This document shows positions 7,784-16,296 of a stretch of DNA of 64,000 nucleotides, one piece after another; position 1 is the first letter of the stretch, and every line of letters begins with the position of its first letter. The DNA is from CAYWWY01 sp964462525 (GTDB lineage: Bacteria; Thermotogota; Thermotogae; MWEM01), in the NCBI GenBank assembly GCA_964462525.1, contig CAYWWY010000009.1:1-64000 (forward strand), in the 5' to 3' direction. Under the pieces are notes generated by a model. That model did no database searches. It was not told the DNA's origin and worked only from the letters and a program-made list of their open reading frames with translations. Made by a program: the position numbers and the translations under genes.

Positions 7784-8640
7784 AACCTGTTTTGCGGGTG
7801 CAGAATCTGGTGAAAGTATATCGAAAGACCCATACGGCGTTGAGAGGGATCAGCTTTTCTGTGCGCCCGTCTCAAGTCTATGCTCTTCTGGGGCGCAACG
7901 GAGCAGGGAAAACAACAACCCTGAAATCGATCATGGGGTGGTTGCGCTATTCTGGGGAAATCCGGGTTTTGGGATCATCGGTCGATGCAGTTCGCCAAAA
8001 AATCGCTTATGTGCCAGAAGAAAAAAGTCTGTATGGGCAACATCATCTACTGCAGACGATTCACCTGTGTCAAAGGATGTTCCCGGATTTCCGAAAAGAG
8101 GCGATGGTGGAATTAGCCCATCGGTTTGAAATCCCAATGAAACGAAAGCTGGGATCATTTTCTCTGGGAATGCGGAGTATTGTGTATACCCTCATCGCGC
8201 TATCGCGAGACGCCGAAATCTATATGTTGGATGAACCAGGACTGGGACTTGATGCCATCATACGAGAATCGCTTATGGAATTGATCCGCGAGAAACTGTA
8301 CGAAGGGAAAACGGTTTTGTATACTTCGCATATTATCCAAGAAGTGGAACGAATCGCAGATTGGGTTTCGATTATCGATCATGGGAAGATCCTTCTTTCC
8401 GTCTTGGTGGATGACATCAAAGAGCAATACCGAACCTTTTTCATTCCTTTCGATCAGGAGCCCCTTCTGCGAACGTTTTCTTTCCGTTCGGTATGGAAAA
8501 AGAGCACTCATTGGCTCGGAATATCCGACCGCAAAGACCAGTGGGAGTCCTTACGAGACAGACCGGGGATATCATCCGAGGTCCCCGATTTGGATAGTTT
8601 CTTCCGGATTCTGGTGAGGGGGCAATCCAATGTGGTGTAA
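7765..8640 (+). CDS. ABC transporter ATP-binding protein 1
   Basis: A 291-residue ATPase. Walker A GRNGAGKTTT is near residue 43. The signature loop is divergent (SLGMRS rather than LSGGQ, about residue 132), Walker B is YMLDEPGLGLD (about 153), and the H-loop is YTSH. The 60-residue C-terminal extension is typical of ABC-2 type exporters of the YtrB/BcrA class. It presumably powers the membrane protein encoded at 8630, whose start overlaps its stop by 11 bp. Operons of this design export lantibiotics or bacitracin-like compounds or act on the cell wall; the substrate here is unknown. Confidence 0.92.
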   Translation: MENHEVEPVLRVQNLVKVYRKTHTALRGISFSVRPSQVYALLGRNGAGKTTTLKSIMGWLRYSGEIRVLGSSVDAVRQKIAYVPEEKSLYGQHHLLQTIHLCQRMFPDFRKEAMVELAHRFEIPMKRKLGSFSLGMRSIVYTLIALSRDAEIYMLDEPGLGLDAIIRESLMELIREKLYEGKTVLYTSHIIQEVERIADWVSIIDHGKILLSVLVDDIKEQYRTFFIPFDQEPLLRTFSFRSVWKKSTHWLGISDRKDQWESLRDRPGISSEVPDLDSFFRILVRGQSNVV

Positions 8641-9400
8641 AGAGTTTCGGGATGCCCTGTGGAGAGTCAGTATCTTTGTCGCGATTTTAATCGGGTTGCT
8701 CATCGTCATAGTCAATGCATTCCCTTTGTTTGAACCCTTGATGAGAGGATTGTACAGCCAAGATACTATGGCCGATCTGTTGGGTATTCCTCCCGAGCAA
8801 CTCCTGGATTTTGGAATCTTCGCAAGGGGAGAGTTCTACGTGTTGGATCAATGGCAGGGGAAAACCTTGGGCCAACTCATCCCGATCTTCGTTTTGCTAG
8901 TCGCGTTTCCCATTTTTTCCCGAGAGCAGGAGAAAAGGACCATATACTTCTTGTTGAGCGGATGGTCTCGGACTTCTGTCTATTGGGTTAAATATGGAAC
9001 TGGTTTTCTGATGATCGCTGGATCGGTGGTACTGCTGAACCTGCTTGCCCCGCTATTTATGAATATCGCGGGGTATCCCACCCCATATTCGCTGATCATT
9101 CTGGCTATGGGGCAGCAATTGATCGCTGCATGGTTTCTGTATAGCCTTTTTTTGCTCGTTTCGATCCGTTTCTCGGACCAGGTTCGCGTGATGGTAGCCG
9201 GGGGAATGCTCATTATCGTTCTTCCGTTTCTTTCGTTTGTTCCGGCGTTATCTTGGCTGAATATCTATCCCTATATCCTTGGAGTGGGTTTGTATGATCG
9301 AGGGGGTATGGATCTTGGTTATTCTATCGGTTTATCGATGGTTGCGCCCGTTTGTTCGCTTGTCGGCGCTCGCTATTTTGCCACAAAAGAAGTGGAATAG
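8630..9400 (+). CDS. ABC-2 type permease 1
   Basis: A 256-residue integral membrane protein with about six hydrophobic spans, starting with a cytoplasmic MWCKEFRDALW amphipathic segment and then TM1. The segment FPIFSREQEKRTIYFLLS is the conserved 'E-x-x-x-G-T' region of ABC-2 exporters. ATG 8630 overlaps the end of ATPase 1 by 11 bp, so the pair is coupled. The function is as the channel subunit for ATPase 1. Confidence 0.85.
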   Translation: MWCKEFRDALWRVSIFVAILIGLLIVIVNAFPLFEPLMRGLYSQDTMADLLGIPPEQLLDFGIFARGEFYVLDQWQGKTLGQLIPIFVLLVAFPIFSREQEKRTIYFLLSGWSRTSVYWVKYGTGFLMIAGSVVLLNLLAPLFMNIAGYPTPYSLIILAMGQQLIAAWFLYSLFLLVSIRFSDQVRVMVAGGMLIIVLPFLSFVPALSWLNIYPYILGVGLYDRGGMDLGYSIGLSMVAPVCSLVGARYFATKEVE

Positions 9401-9421
9401 ACTTGTTCAGGAGGCGTATGT

Positions 9422-10183
9422 ATGGTAGAGTTGAATGGTTTGAACAAAGTGTATGCAGGTAGTGTGCATGCGGTCAAGGATGTATCGCTTCAAGTGCAAA
9501 AAGGGGAGATTTTTGGGTTCTTGGGACCCAATGGGGCAGGAAAATCCACAACGATCAAGATGATTGTGGGGCTTCTGAAACCAACCAATGGCATTGTACG
9601 GATCAATGGTGTCGATCTCGCAACGGATCCAATCAGCGCGAAGAAGGAGATTGGATACATCGCTGATGAACCATTGGTTATGGAAAAGGTGACTGGCGCG
9701 GAATACCTCAATTTTATCGCGGATGTTTTTGGGGTTTCAGCAAAGGCCCGAACCGACCGGGTGACTCGTTTGCTCCAGCATTTCAAACTCACAAACGCAG
9801 TGCGAGATCCCATTTCCACGTATTCGCACGGGATGCGCCAGAAGATTGCGCTAATCGGCGCTTTAATCCATAATCCGCGATTGTGGATTCTGGATGAGCC
9901 CATTGTGGGATTGGATCCTGAGTCTGCCTTTGTTCTGAAACAAATGATGAGGCGTCATGCGGATTCTGGGAATACCGTCTTCTTCTCCACCCACGTCATG
10001 GAAATCGCCGAAAAGATCTGTGATCGGATCGGAATCATTCATCGAGGGAGCTTGCAGTTTGTGGGTTCTGTCGATGAGTTAAGGAAGGCGAGAGGAGACA
10101 AGAGTTTGGAAAAATTATTCTTCGAGGTGACGGACAGTGAAACGCAAACCATGGATTTCTCTTTTCTTGATTCTGCTGAATGA
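9422..10183 (+). CDS. ABC transporter ATP-binding protein 2
   Basis: A 253-residue ATPase with Walker A GPNGAGKSTT (near residue 35), signature YSHGMRQKIAL (near 138), Walker B LWILDEPIVGLDP and H-loop FFSTHVMEIAE. ATG 9422 follows CAGGAGG. It overlaps the downstream permease by 47 bp, an unusually long coupling. This second ATPase/permease pair is more canonical than the first; together they may form one or two exporters. Confidence 0.93.
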   Translation: MVELNGLNKVYAGSVHAVKDVSLQVQKGEIFGFLGPNGAGKSTTIKMIVGLLKPTNGIVRINGVDLATDPISAKKEIGYIADEPLVMEKVTGAEYLNFIADVFGVSAKARTDRVTRLLQHFKLTNAVRDPISTYSHGMRQKIALIGALIHNPRLWILDEPIVGLDPESAFVLKQMMRRHADSGNTVFFSTHVMEIAEKICDRIGIIHRGSLQFVGSVDELRKARGDKSLEKLFFEVTDSETQTMDFSFLDSAE

Positions 10184-11819
10184 ACATTACGGACTCTCCA
10201 AAAAACGCTACTTCTATTTTGAAAAAAAGCAGCGTTTGTGGGAGTTCGCCCTTATCCCGATCGTAATCGTTGCGATGGTCGCCAGTCTTGCCCCGTTGTA
10301 TCGCATCATTATGACAGGGATGTTGGAGCAATACACTATGATGGGCATGGAAGCGCTCTTTTTGAGCAATGCGTATATGCTTGCCGGAATCTTCGGGTTT
10401 TTTTTGGGGATCTTTATGATTGTGAGCACCTTCTTCTTTTCGAAGGACATGAACCTTTTATGCACATTGCCTATGAAACCTTGGCAAATCATTAGCGCCA
10501 AGACATGCGTGGTACTCATGGATCAGATGATCATCTCCCTTGCCCTCTTGCTCCCACCCTTGATCTATTTCGGGGTTTCCACCAACGCGTCTCCTCTGTA
10601 CTGGGTGAGCGCTGTTGTGGTTTTTCTTTGCTCTCAAATTTTTCCCATTGCCATTTCGATGATTGTCATCCTACCCCTTGCTCATAAGATCCGATTCAAT
10701 CGATACAAAGATTTTATGGTCTTTTTTTTGGCTACTGTGGTAGTAATTGCCGTGTTGGCATTTCAGTATGTCATGATGCAAAGCGCAGGGACATATGAAA
10801 CAACGGAAGCCATGCTCGAAGCAATGGCAAACCCCGAATTGCTGGTCAACCGGATATCGATGGTCTATCCTCCTGCTTTTCTTGCCACAAAGGCGTTGAC
10901 TGCCCCAGCGATTCAAGGGTTAGGATGGCTTCTGATCTTTCTGGGCGCGCATATTGGTTTGTTTCTGATCTTGTTGGGTTTTGGAAACCGGTTTTATTTA
11001 CAGGTATATTCAGATTTGCAGGAGAAATACGCCCAACGAAGCGTTTTGAAAGAAGGAGAGCTTAGTTTGAGGTTTGGCGCGCAAAAACCTCCAATCACGG
11101 CCCTTTGGCAGCGAGAATGGCGGTATTTTTTGCGGGAACCATCATTTGCGTTTAATGGGTTGGGCGCAGTAGTCATCTTTCCGATCCTCATCTTGGTAAT
11201 GGCGGCTGCGGGATCGAGAGGATCCAATGAAATCAGAGCCTTGACCGAGATGATTCACGAGTTTTCGCAGTTTACCGTACCGATTGGGATCCTTTTGGGG
11301 ACTCTGCCGGGAGCGATGAATTCATTGTCTTCGTCTTTGTTCAGCCGGGAAGGAAAAATGCTAAAAGAGCTTCGGGTGCTCCCGTTTACACCAATCCAAA
11401 TTCTGAAGGTCAAACTGGCGCAAATTCTGAGCCTGAGCATGATTGGACCGATTATGACTGGTGTGGCCATGTATATCCTATTTCGGATCAATTTCGGCGA
11501 GATCCTTGCGATTGTCTTTGGATCGGCTGTATGCATGACTTTTCTCAATCTTGTCCAAGTAGTTATCGACGCCATTCGCCCAGTCTTAGATTGGGATAAT
11601 CCTCATAAAGCCATGAAAGCCAATCTCAATGTTGCTTTTTCCATCCCGATCATATTTGGATTCTGTTTTGGGTTGGGTTTTCTCGGGTTTCTTCTTCGAG
11701 ATGTCTTGCCTCCGATGGGAATGACAGCGATATTGTTTTTGGTTGGAATCTTCGGTTCATGGATCACATGGCCAGCAGTGGTTAAGCGAACGACCGCGTT
11801 ATTCGCAAGGGATCAATAA
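10137..11819 (+). CDS. Large ABC permease-like membrane protein
   Basis: A 560-residue protein with about 12 hydrophobic segments, roughly twice the size of permease 1 and apparently two repeated six-span halves joined near residues 300-330, where a cytoplasmic QREWRYFLREPSF segment occurs. The GTG start at 10137 lies inside the upstream ATPase gene, 7 bp after GAGGTGA. Its size and order resemble putative ABC exporter permeases found with BcrA-type ATPases. It is presumed to pair with ATPase 2. Confidence 0.8.
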   Translation: MKRKPWISLFLILLNEHYGLSKKRYFYFEKKQRLWEFALIPIVIVAMVASLAPLYRIIMTGMLEQYTMMGMEALFLSNAYMLAGIFGFFLGIFMIVSTFFFSKDMNLLCTLPMKPWQIISAKTCVVLMDQMIISLALLLPPLIYFGVSTNASPLYWVSAVVVFLCSQIFPIAISMIVILPLAHKIRFNRYKDFMVFFLATVVVIAVLAFQYVMMQSAGTYETTEAMLEAMANPELLVNRISMVYPPAFLATKALTAPAIQGLGWLLIFLGAHIGLFLILLGFGNRFYLQVYSDLQEKYAQRSVLKEGELSLRFGAQKPPITALWQREWRYFLREPSFAFNGLGAVVIFPILILVMAAAGSRGSNEIRALTEMIHEFSQFTVPIGILLGTLPGAMNSLSSSLFSREGKMLKELRVLPFTPIQILKVKLAQILSLSMIGPIMTGVAMYILFRINFGEILAIVFGSAVCMTFLNLVQVVIDAIRPVLDWDNPHKAMKANLNVAFSIPIIFGFCFGLGFLGFLLRDVLPPMGMTAILFLVGIFGSWITWPAVVKRTTALFARDQ

Positions 11820-11846
11820 TATGAAAAACCGTAAGGAGGAAATACA

Positions 11847-13166
11847 ATGAGCAAAAAAGGAACGATCGGGATCTTGATGATCGGATTGCTCTGCGTGATG
11901 ATCTTCGGAGTCAATCCGATTGAACGGGCGCAGGGTTATTTGCACCATTTTTTGGAGAGAGAATATGATCAGGCTGCTCAATATCACGATAAGCAGATGC
12001 AGCAAGCCTTTCCAATTGTCGTAATGGCTCAGAGCGGTTTGCAGATTTGGCAGCAGTTTGGGAACCCGATTCGATTGGTTCAAATCGATACCAAGCTGGT
12101 TCAAACAAACACGATTGTCAGCCTTCAAATGGAGATGGACCGCGGGTGGGTCGAGTTTATTGTCTCAGTGGCTGAATCGGGAATGGTTGCGGGGTTCTTC
12201 CTCAATGTCATTCCCGATCCGGAGCGGAAACTGCCCGAGTATATCGACTCAGAGCGAATCCGGGATTCAGTTCTGACTCTTGGTGAAGAGCCATGGACCT
12301 TCCGAGTGGGACTGACATTGCCCCTTGATGCGGAATCCTTTCCCGTGTTGATTATCTTGCAAGGTTCAGGAACGCACGATGTGGACGGAACGATCGGACC
12401 CAACAAGATCTATCGGGATCTTGCCTATGGTCTTGCGACAATGGGAATCGGAGTGGTTCGGATGGAGAAACGGTATTATGGGAAATCCCAAGAGCTTTAT
12501 GAGACGATCATGCCAAGTATTGAGGATGAATACACAAACGATGCCCTTTATACCATAGAATGGGTCCGTTCATTGCCTGGAGCGCGTCAGATTGTCCTGG
12601 GTGGCCATAGTCTGGGGGGGATGGTTGCGCCAAAGATTGCCTCCATGAGTCATCATGTGGATGGGATTGTTCTTCTGGCGAGCACCACTAGGCGCTTGAT
12701 TGAGGTGATCAAAGACCAGAACCAAGCCATTTTTGACGGGCTGGAACCGCTGACACCAGAATTGAAGGCATTGAAAGACCAAGTATTCGCTTTTTTCGAT
12801 CGGGTGGTTTCCCATGAAGCCTCTCCTGAAGAGATGCTGGATACGATTCCGGTATCATACCTGTATGAGTTGGATGGCTATGATCCCCTTTATTGGCTTG
12901 AAAAGACAGATTGTCCAGTTTTGGTGCTACATGCAGAGGATGACTTTCAGGTTACCGACAAGGACTATCTTCCGTTGAAAGAGGCCTTTTATGGGCGAGA
13001 GTCCTTTTCCTTTGTGTCCTTTCCGGGGCTCAGTCACTTGTTTATGGACTCGAAGGGAATGAGAGACTTGGAGTCTATGGATTCGGTCATGGAATTGTAT
13101 TCCATCCCTGCCCATGTCGATGAGGGTGTCATTCGCGTCTTGGTTGAATGGATCTTGGCCTTGTAA
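11847..13166 (+). CDS. DUF3887-alpha/beta hydrolase, probably exported
   Basis: A 439-residue protein starting with a hydrophobic signal or anchor (about residues 7-25), followed by a DUF3887-like domain (about 30-130) and an alpha/beta hydrolase domain. The nucleophile elbow is GGHSLGGMV (Ser near residue 254), the likely acid lies in HAEDDFQVT and the histidine in GLSHLF. The fold resembles BAAT/YqiA-like hydrolases and bacterial esterases. ATG 11847 has TAAGGAGGAAA upstream. It is the last gene of the YtrA/ABC unit, followed by a strong terminator, so it may process the exported compound or a cell-surface ester. Confidence 0.85.
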   Translation: MSKKGTIGILMIGLLCVMIFGVNPIERAQGYLHHFLEREYDQAAQYHDKQMQQAFPIVVMAQSGLQIWQQFGNPIRLVQIDTKLVQTNTIVSLQMEMDRGWVEFIVSVAESGMVAGFFLNVIPDPERKLPEYIDSERIRDSVLTLGEEPWTFRVGLTLPLDAESFPVLIILQGSGTHDVDGTIGPNKIYRDLAYGLATMGIGVVRMEKRYYGKSQELYETIMPSIEDEYTNDALYTIEWVRSLPGARQIVLGGHSLGGMVAPKIASMSHHVDGIVLLASTTRRLIEVIKDQNQAIFDGLEPLTPELKALKDQVFAFFDRVVSHEASPEEMLDTIPVSYLYELDGYDPLYWLEKTDCPVLVLHAEDDFQVTDKDYLPLKEAFYGRESFSFVSFPGLSHLFMDSKGMRDLESMDSVMELYSIPAHVDEGVIRVLVEWILAL

Positions 13167-13189
13167 TACACAAAATCCCGTAAAAAACG

Positions 13190-13219
13190 AAGGGGTGAGC
13201 CGTTTTCACCCCTTTTTTT
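13190..13219 (+). terminator. Intrinsic terminator of the YtrA/ABC operon
   Basis: Stem AAGGGGTGA/TCACCCCTT around a short loop, followed by an uninterrupted T run, 24 bp after the hydrolase stop. Confidence 0.93.
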
Positions 13220-13254
13220 ATGCAAGATCCTTTCCGAAGGCTCGATTTATGGCT

Positions 13255-13269
13255 TTGTTATATTAACAA
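13255..13269 (+). promoter_or_regulatory. Putative GntR operator overlapping the -35
   Basis: A perfect palindrome TTGTTA-TAT-TAACAA covers the -35 box. Its place suggests autoregulation by the GntR protein encoded 38 bp downstream. The link is positional inference. Confidence 0.4.
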
Positions 13270-13282
13270 TACGTGCTATAAT
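13255..13282 (+). promoter_or_regulatory. Promoter of the GntR/AnmK operon
   Basis: TTGTTA at 13255-13260, 16-bp spacer, TATAAT at 13277-13282. Transcription would begin around 13289, only a few bases before the AAAGGAGGG ribosome site, so the coding start must lie after about 13300. Confidence 0.75.
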
Positions 13283-13306
13283 TATGCGAAGAAAGGAGGG
13301 ATCAGC

Positions 13307-14050
13307 ATCAACAGCTTAGACCGAACTTTGCCTGTACCTTTGTACTATCAATTGTACCAAAGGCTCAAAAAAAAGATTATTGAGGGGCAATGGCAATCAG
13401 AAGACCGGCTTCCATCCGAACACGATTTGTGCGATACCTATGGAATCAGCAGATTGACGGTTCGTAAGGCTTTGGAGGAGCTGTTTCGGGAGGGCCATAT
13501 TACACGAACCCGCGGGAAAGGCACATTTGTCTCTGAGAAAAAGAGGGAGGAAAACCTGACAACCTTACAGGGGTTTACGCAAGAGGTACTAAAAAAGGGG
13601 CAAACAACGAGCTCAACGGTGCTCGATAATCGTTTGATCCAAGCACCTCCCGAGGTGCTGCAACCCTTTATCATTTCGGAGGATACACCCGTTATCCTGC
13701 TCAAACGGTTGAGGTATGTAGATCAACTTCCCATGGCTTTGGAAAAGGCGTATATTAACCCGAACACTAGTTCGAGAGTCTTGAAGATTTTGAACATGGA
13801 CTGGGCGCACGATTCCATTTATCGGTTTTTCCAGGAGGATCTGGGAATCACCTTGGAATATGCGGACGAGACCATAGAAGTTACCCATCCGACAGAAGAA
13901 GACGCCGCCTTGTTAAAAATCCATACCCAAGAAAGCGTGATTCTGCGCCGAAGATTTACCTACAGTGGCCAAGAGGACTGCATCGAGTATGTCATTTCTC
14001 TCTACAGAGCAGATAAATACAAGTTCAAGGTTCGTTTGCGATCGGGATAA
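13307..14050 (+). CDS. GntR/HutC-family regulator, apparent ATC start
   Basis: About 247 residues: an N-terminal winged helix (PLYYQLYQRLKKKIIEGQW, LPSEHDLCDTYGISRLTVRKAL, TRGKGTFV) and a C-terminal UTRA ligand domain (about residues 80-240, ending in VISLYRADKYKF). The promoter and the AAAGGAGGG site at 13292-13300 leave no in-frame ATG, GTG or TTG at a normal distance; ATC 13307 lies 7 bp after GGAGG. An upstream ATG at 13220 sits in the previous terminator and before the promoter. The next TTG is at 13328. HutC-type regulators sense sugars such as GlcNAc-6-P, which suits the downstream AnmK. Confidence 0.85.
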   Translation: MNSLDRTLPVPLYYQLYQRLKKKIIEGQWQSEDRLPSEHDLCDTYGISRLTVRKALEELFREGHITRTRGKGTFVSEKKREENLTTLQGFTQEVLKKGQTTSSTVLDNRLIQAPPEVLQPFIISEDTPVILLKRLRYVDQLPMALEKAYINPNTSSRVLKILNMDWAHDSIYRFFQEDLGITLEYADETIEVTHPTEEDAALLKIHTQESVILRRRFTYSGQEDCIEYVISLYRADKYKFKVRLRSG

Positions 14051-14105
14051 CCATCCGAACGAACGCTACATAACATAATGATATGAGATTGGGAGGGAAC
14101 GCCTT

Positions 14106-15134
14106 ATGATTGTCAACCAAATTCACCGAACTTTCGAAGACGCTGTTCGTGATCAGCTGATTCCCGGAGGTGTTCTCCTCGTGGGGACGGACGAAAAGGT
14201 TTTGTTTCATCAAGCATTCGGAACGTTGGACGGACATATTCCTACCCGGCCAAACAGCATCTATGATTTGGCGAGTGTAACCAAAGTAGTATCTACATTG
14301 CCTGTGATTCTTACTCTGTACCAACAAGGGCAAATTGATCTAGAGGATCCGATCCAAAGGTATATTCCGGTCGAGTCCAAAGAGATTCTCATTCGTCATT
14401 TGTTAACCCACACCTCAGGATATCCACCTTATTCGGAAGGATGGCGATATACCAAAACATCCGACGAATTGACAAACCTGATCTTTTCCACCCAACCCCA
14501 AAGGTTGCCGGAACAGGAAGTGGTCTATTCATGCTTGAACTTTATTCTCCTAATGAAACTGGCTGAAGCAGTTACAGGGGATTTCAAGGGCTTTTTGCGT
14601 GACCAAATTTGCGCTTCATTACAGATGAATGATACAAGGTACTGCCCCGAGCAATCAAGTTCAATAGCTCCAACCTCAATTCGTGAGGATCGCAGGCTGC
14701 AAGGTCAGGTGGATGACGAATTGGCCTATTACTTGGGTGGAGTAAGCGGTAATGCGGGACTTTTTTCCCATGCAGCTGACCTTTGTCGCTATGCGCAGGC
14801 ATGGTTGAATCCGGGTCGATTGTTGGTTCCCACCCTAATGAAACGCGCGACTCAACCATGGACTGATTCGATCTCGGGTGATCGAAAAGGTCTTGGTTGG
14901 ATGCTCTTCACCCACCGGGCATCCTGCGGAGCGCTTTTTTCCGACCGTTCTTTCGGTCATACCGGTTTCACCGGTACTTCTTTGTGGATTGACCCGTTGA
15001 ATCAGATCTTTGTCGTTCTTTTGACCAATCGAGTCTATTACCGAAGACATGATCGACCTGAATTGATTTGGGCGTTTCGACGGAAGATCCATACCCTCAG
15101 TATGGCGGCGAAAGAACAGGAGGAATGGAAATGA
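14106..15134 (+). CDS. Serine hydrolase, beta-lactamase/class C family
   Basis: A 342-residue protein with the SxxK catalytic motif SVTK (near residue 58), the second YxN-like region (YSCLN, near residue 143) and a C-terminal HTGFTG (KTG-like) box. Relatives are esterases, D-Ala-D-Ala carboxypeptidase-like or D-aminopeptidase enzymes acting on peptidoglycan fragments. I see no convincing signal peptide, so it may be cytosolic. ATG 14106 follows GGGAGGGA. It overlaps anmK by 4 bp, which ties it to muropeptide recycling; the same pairing with anmK is known in other Bacillota. Confidence 0.88.
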   Translation: MIVNQIHRTFEDAVRDQLIPGGVLLVGTDEKVLFHQAFGTLDGHIPTRPNSIYDLASVTKVVSTLPVILTLYQQGQIDLEDPIQRYIPVESKEILIRHLLTHTSGYPPYSEGWRYTKTSDELTNLIFSTQPQRLPEQEVVYSCLNFILLMKLAEAVTGDFKGFLRDQICASLQMNDTRYCPEQSSSIAPTSIREDRRLQGQVDDELAYYLGGVSGNAGLFSHAADLCRYAQAWLNPGRLLVPTLMKRATQPWTDSISGDRKGLGWMLFTHRASCGALFSDRSFGHTGFTGTSLWIDPLNQIFVVLLTNRVYYRRHDRPELIWAFRRKIHTLSMAAKEQEEWK

Positions 15135-16273
15135 ACCGAATAGTTGGGGCAATGTCTGGTACCTCATGTGATGGACTGGATCTTGTGTATTGTGAGTTTG
15201 AAGGATACGGAACCCACACCAAAGCGACCCCACAATATTTTGAGTGGATTCCTTACCCAGATGAAATCCAAAAATGGTTGCTACACATGACTTCTGGGGA
15301 GGTTTCTGTGGGAGAAGTATGCCAAGGTCATGCCTTTCTTGGAGCCCTTTTCGGGAAGATGATCCGAGAATATATGGAACGGAACTCTCTAGTAGATCGA
15401 GTAGACTTGATCGTTAGTCATGGTCAGACCATCTACCATATCCCGGAATCCGGGAAGGAATTTCATGAGACGTCTTCCACGCTGCAAATTGGGGACGGGG
15501 ATCGGATCAGCGTCATTACGGGCAAGCAAGTTCTTTCGGATCTGCGGGCCAAAGATATGGCAGTAGGCGGACAAGGGGCGCCGCTGGTGGTCTATACGGA
15601 TTATGCTCTTTTTTCTGTTCCCAAAAAAAACATCGTAATGCTTAATCTGGGCGGAATCGCAAACCTGACTTTATTACCCGCGAGTCAGGATTTCCAGCAA
15701 GTGATGGCCTTTGATACCGGGCCTTCTAATGTTTTGATTGATTGGGGCATGCGCGCCTTTTTTAATCAACTGTACGACCACCAAGGAGATTGCGCCCGCT
15801 CTGGTGCGCATAATGATGAACTGTTTCAATTTCTGATCGAGTTGGAAAAACCCTACGCGAGTCAAAAGCCCCCGAAATCCACGGGAAAAGAAGTACGGTA
15901 CAATGAAACCTATCTGTCCCGCATATTCCAATGGATGCTTGAACATGAAACTCCTCCCCAAGATTTGATCCGCACGCTCACCGATTTTACGATTCATTCT
16001 GTAATCGACGCGATCCATTCCTACCTACCACCAATTGACGGGATGTTGATTGCAGGGGGAGGCGGGTTGAATCCAATGCTTGTTGAAGGCATTCAAAAAC
16101 TCCTTCCGGAAGTCGATGTATCTGTGATGGATGAAATGTGGATCAAAGCAAAAGAAGCGATCGCCTTTTCTTTGATGGGGAATGAGTACCTTCACCATCG
16201 CTCAGCAAACGTTCCTTCTGCAACAGGAGCCAGTCGCCCTGTCGTTTTGGGAAAGCTTTCTCTGCCAGATTAA
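15131..16273 (+). CDS. anmK: Anhydro-N-acetylmuramic acid kinase
   Basis: A 380-residue sugar kinase of the ASKHA fold. The N-terminal GAMSGTSCDGLDL is the AnmK ATP-site signature, followed by VSHGQTIYH, DLRAKDMAVGGQGAPLV and the FDTGPSNVLID loop; GGGGLNPML occurs near the C-terminus. It converts 1,6-anhydro-MurNAc to MurNAc-6-P with ATP in the cytosol. The start ATG 15131 sits 7 bp after AGGAGG; the ATG at 15125 is too close. The ATGA overlap links it with the serine hydrolase. No murQ etherase is seen next to it. Confidence 0.96.
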   Translation: MNRIVGAMSGTSCDGLDLVYCEFEGYGTHTKATPQYFEWIPYPDEIQKWLLHMTSGEVSVGEVCQGHAFLGALFGKMIREYMERNSLVDRVDLIVSHGQTIYHIPESGKEFHETSSTLQIGDGDRISVITGKQVLSDLRAKDMAVGGQGAPLVVYTDYALFSVPKKNIVMLNLGGIANLTLLPASQDFQQVMAFDTGPSNVLIDWGMRAFFNQLYDHQGDCARSGAHNDELFQFLIELEKPYASQKPPKSTGKEVRYNETYLSRIFQWMLEHETPPQDLIRTLTDFTIHSVIDAIHSYLPPIDGMLIAGGGGLNPMLVEGIQKLLPEVDVSVMDEMWIKAKEAIAFSLMGNEYLHHRSANVPSATGASRPVVLGKLSLPD

Positions 16274-16296
16274 CCATTGAAAGCGAATCTAACAGT

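Noticed and set aside
13220..13306. N-terminal extension of the GntR protein from ATG 13220
   Set aside because: The ATG lies at the end of the previous terminator, upstream of the promoter at 13255-13282, and has no ribosome site.
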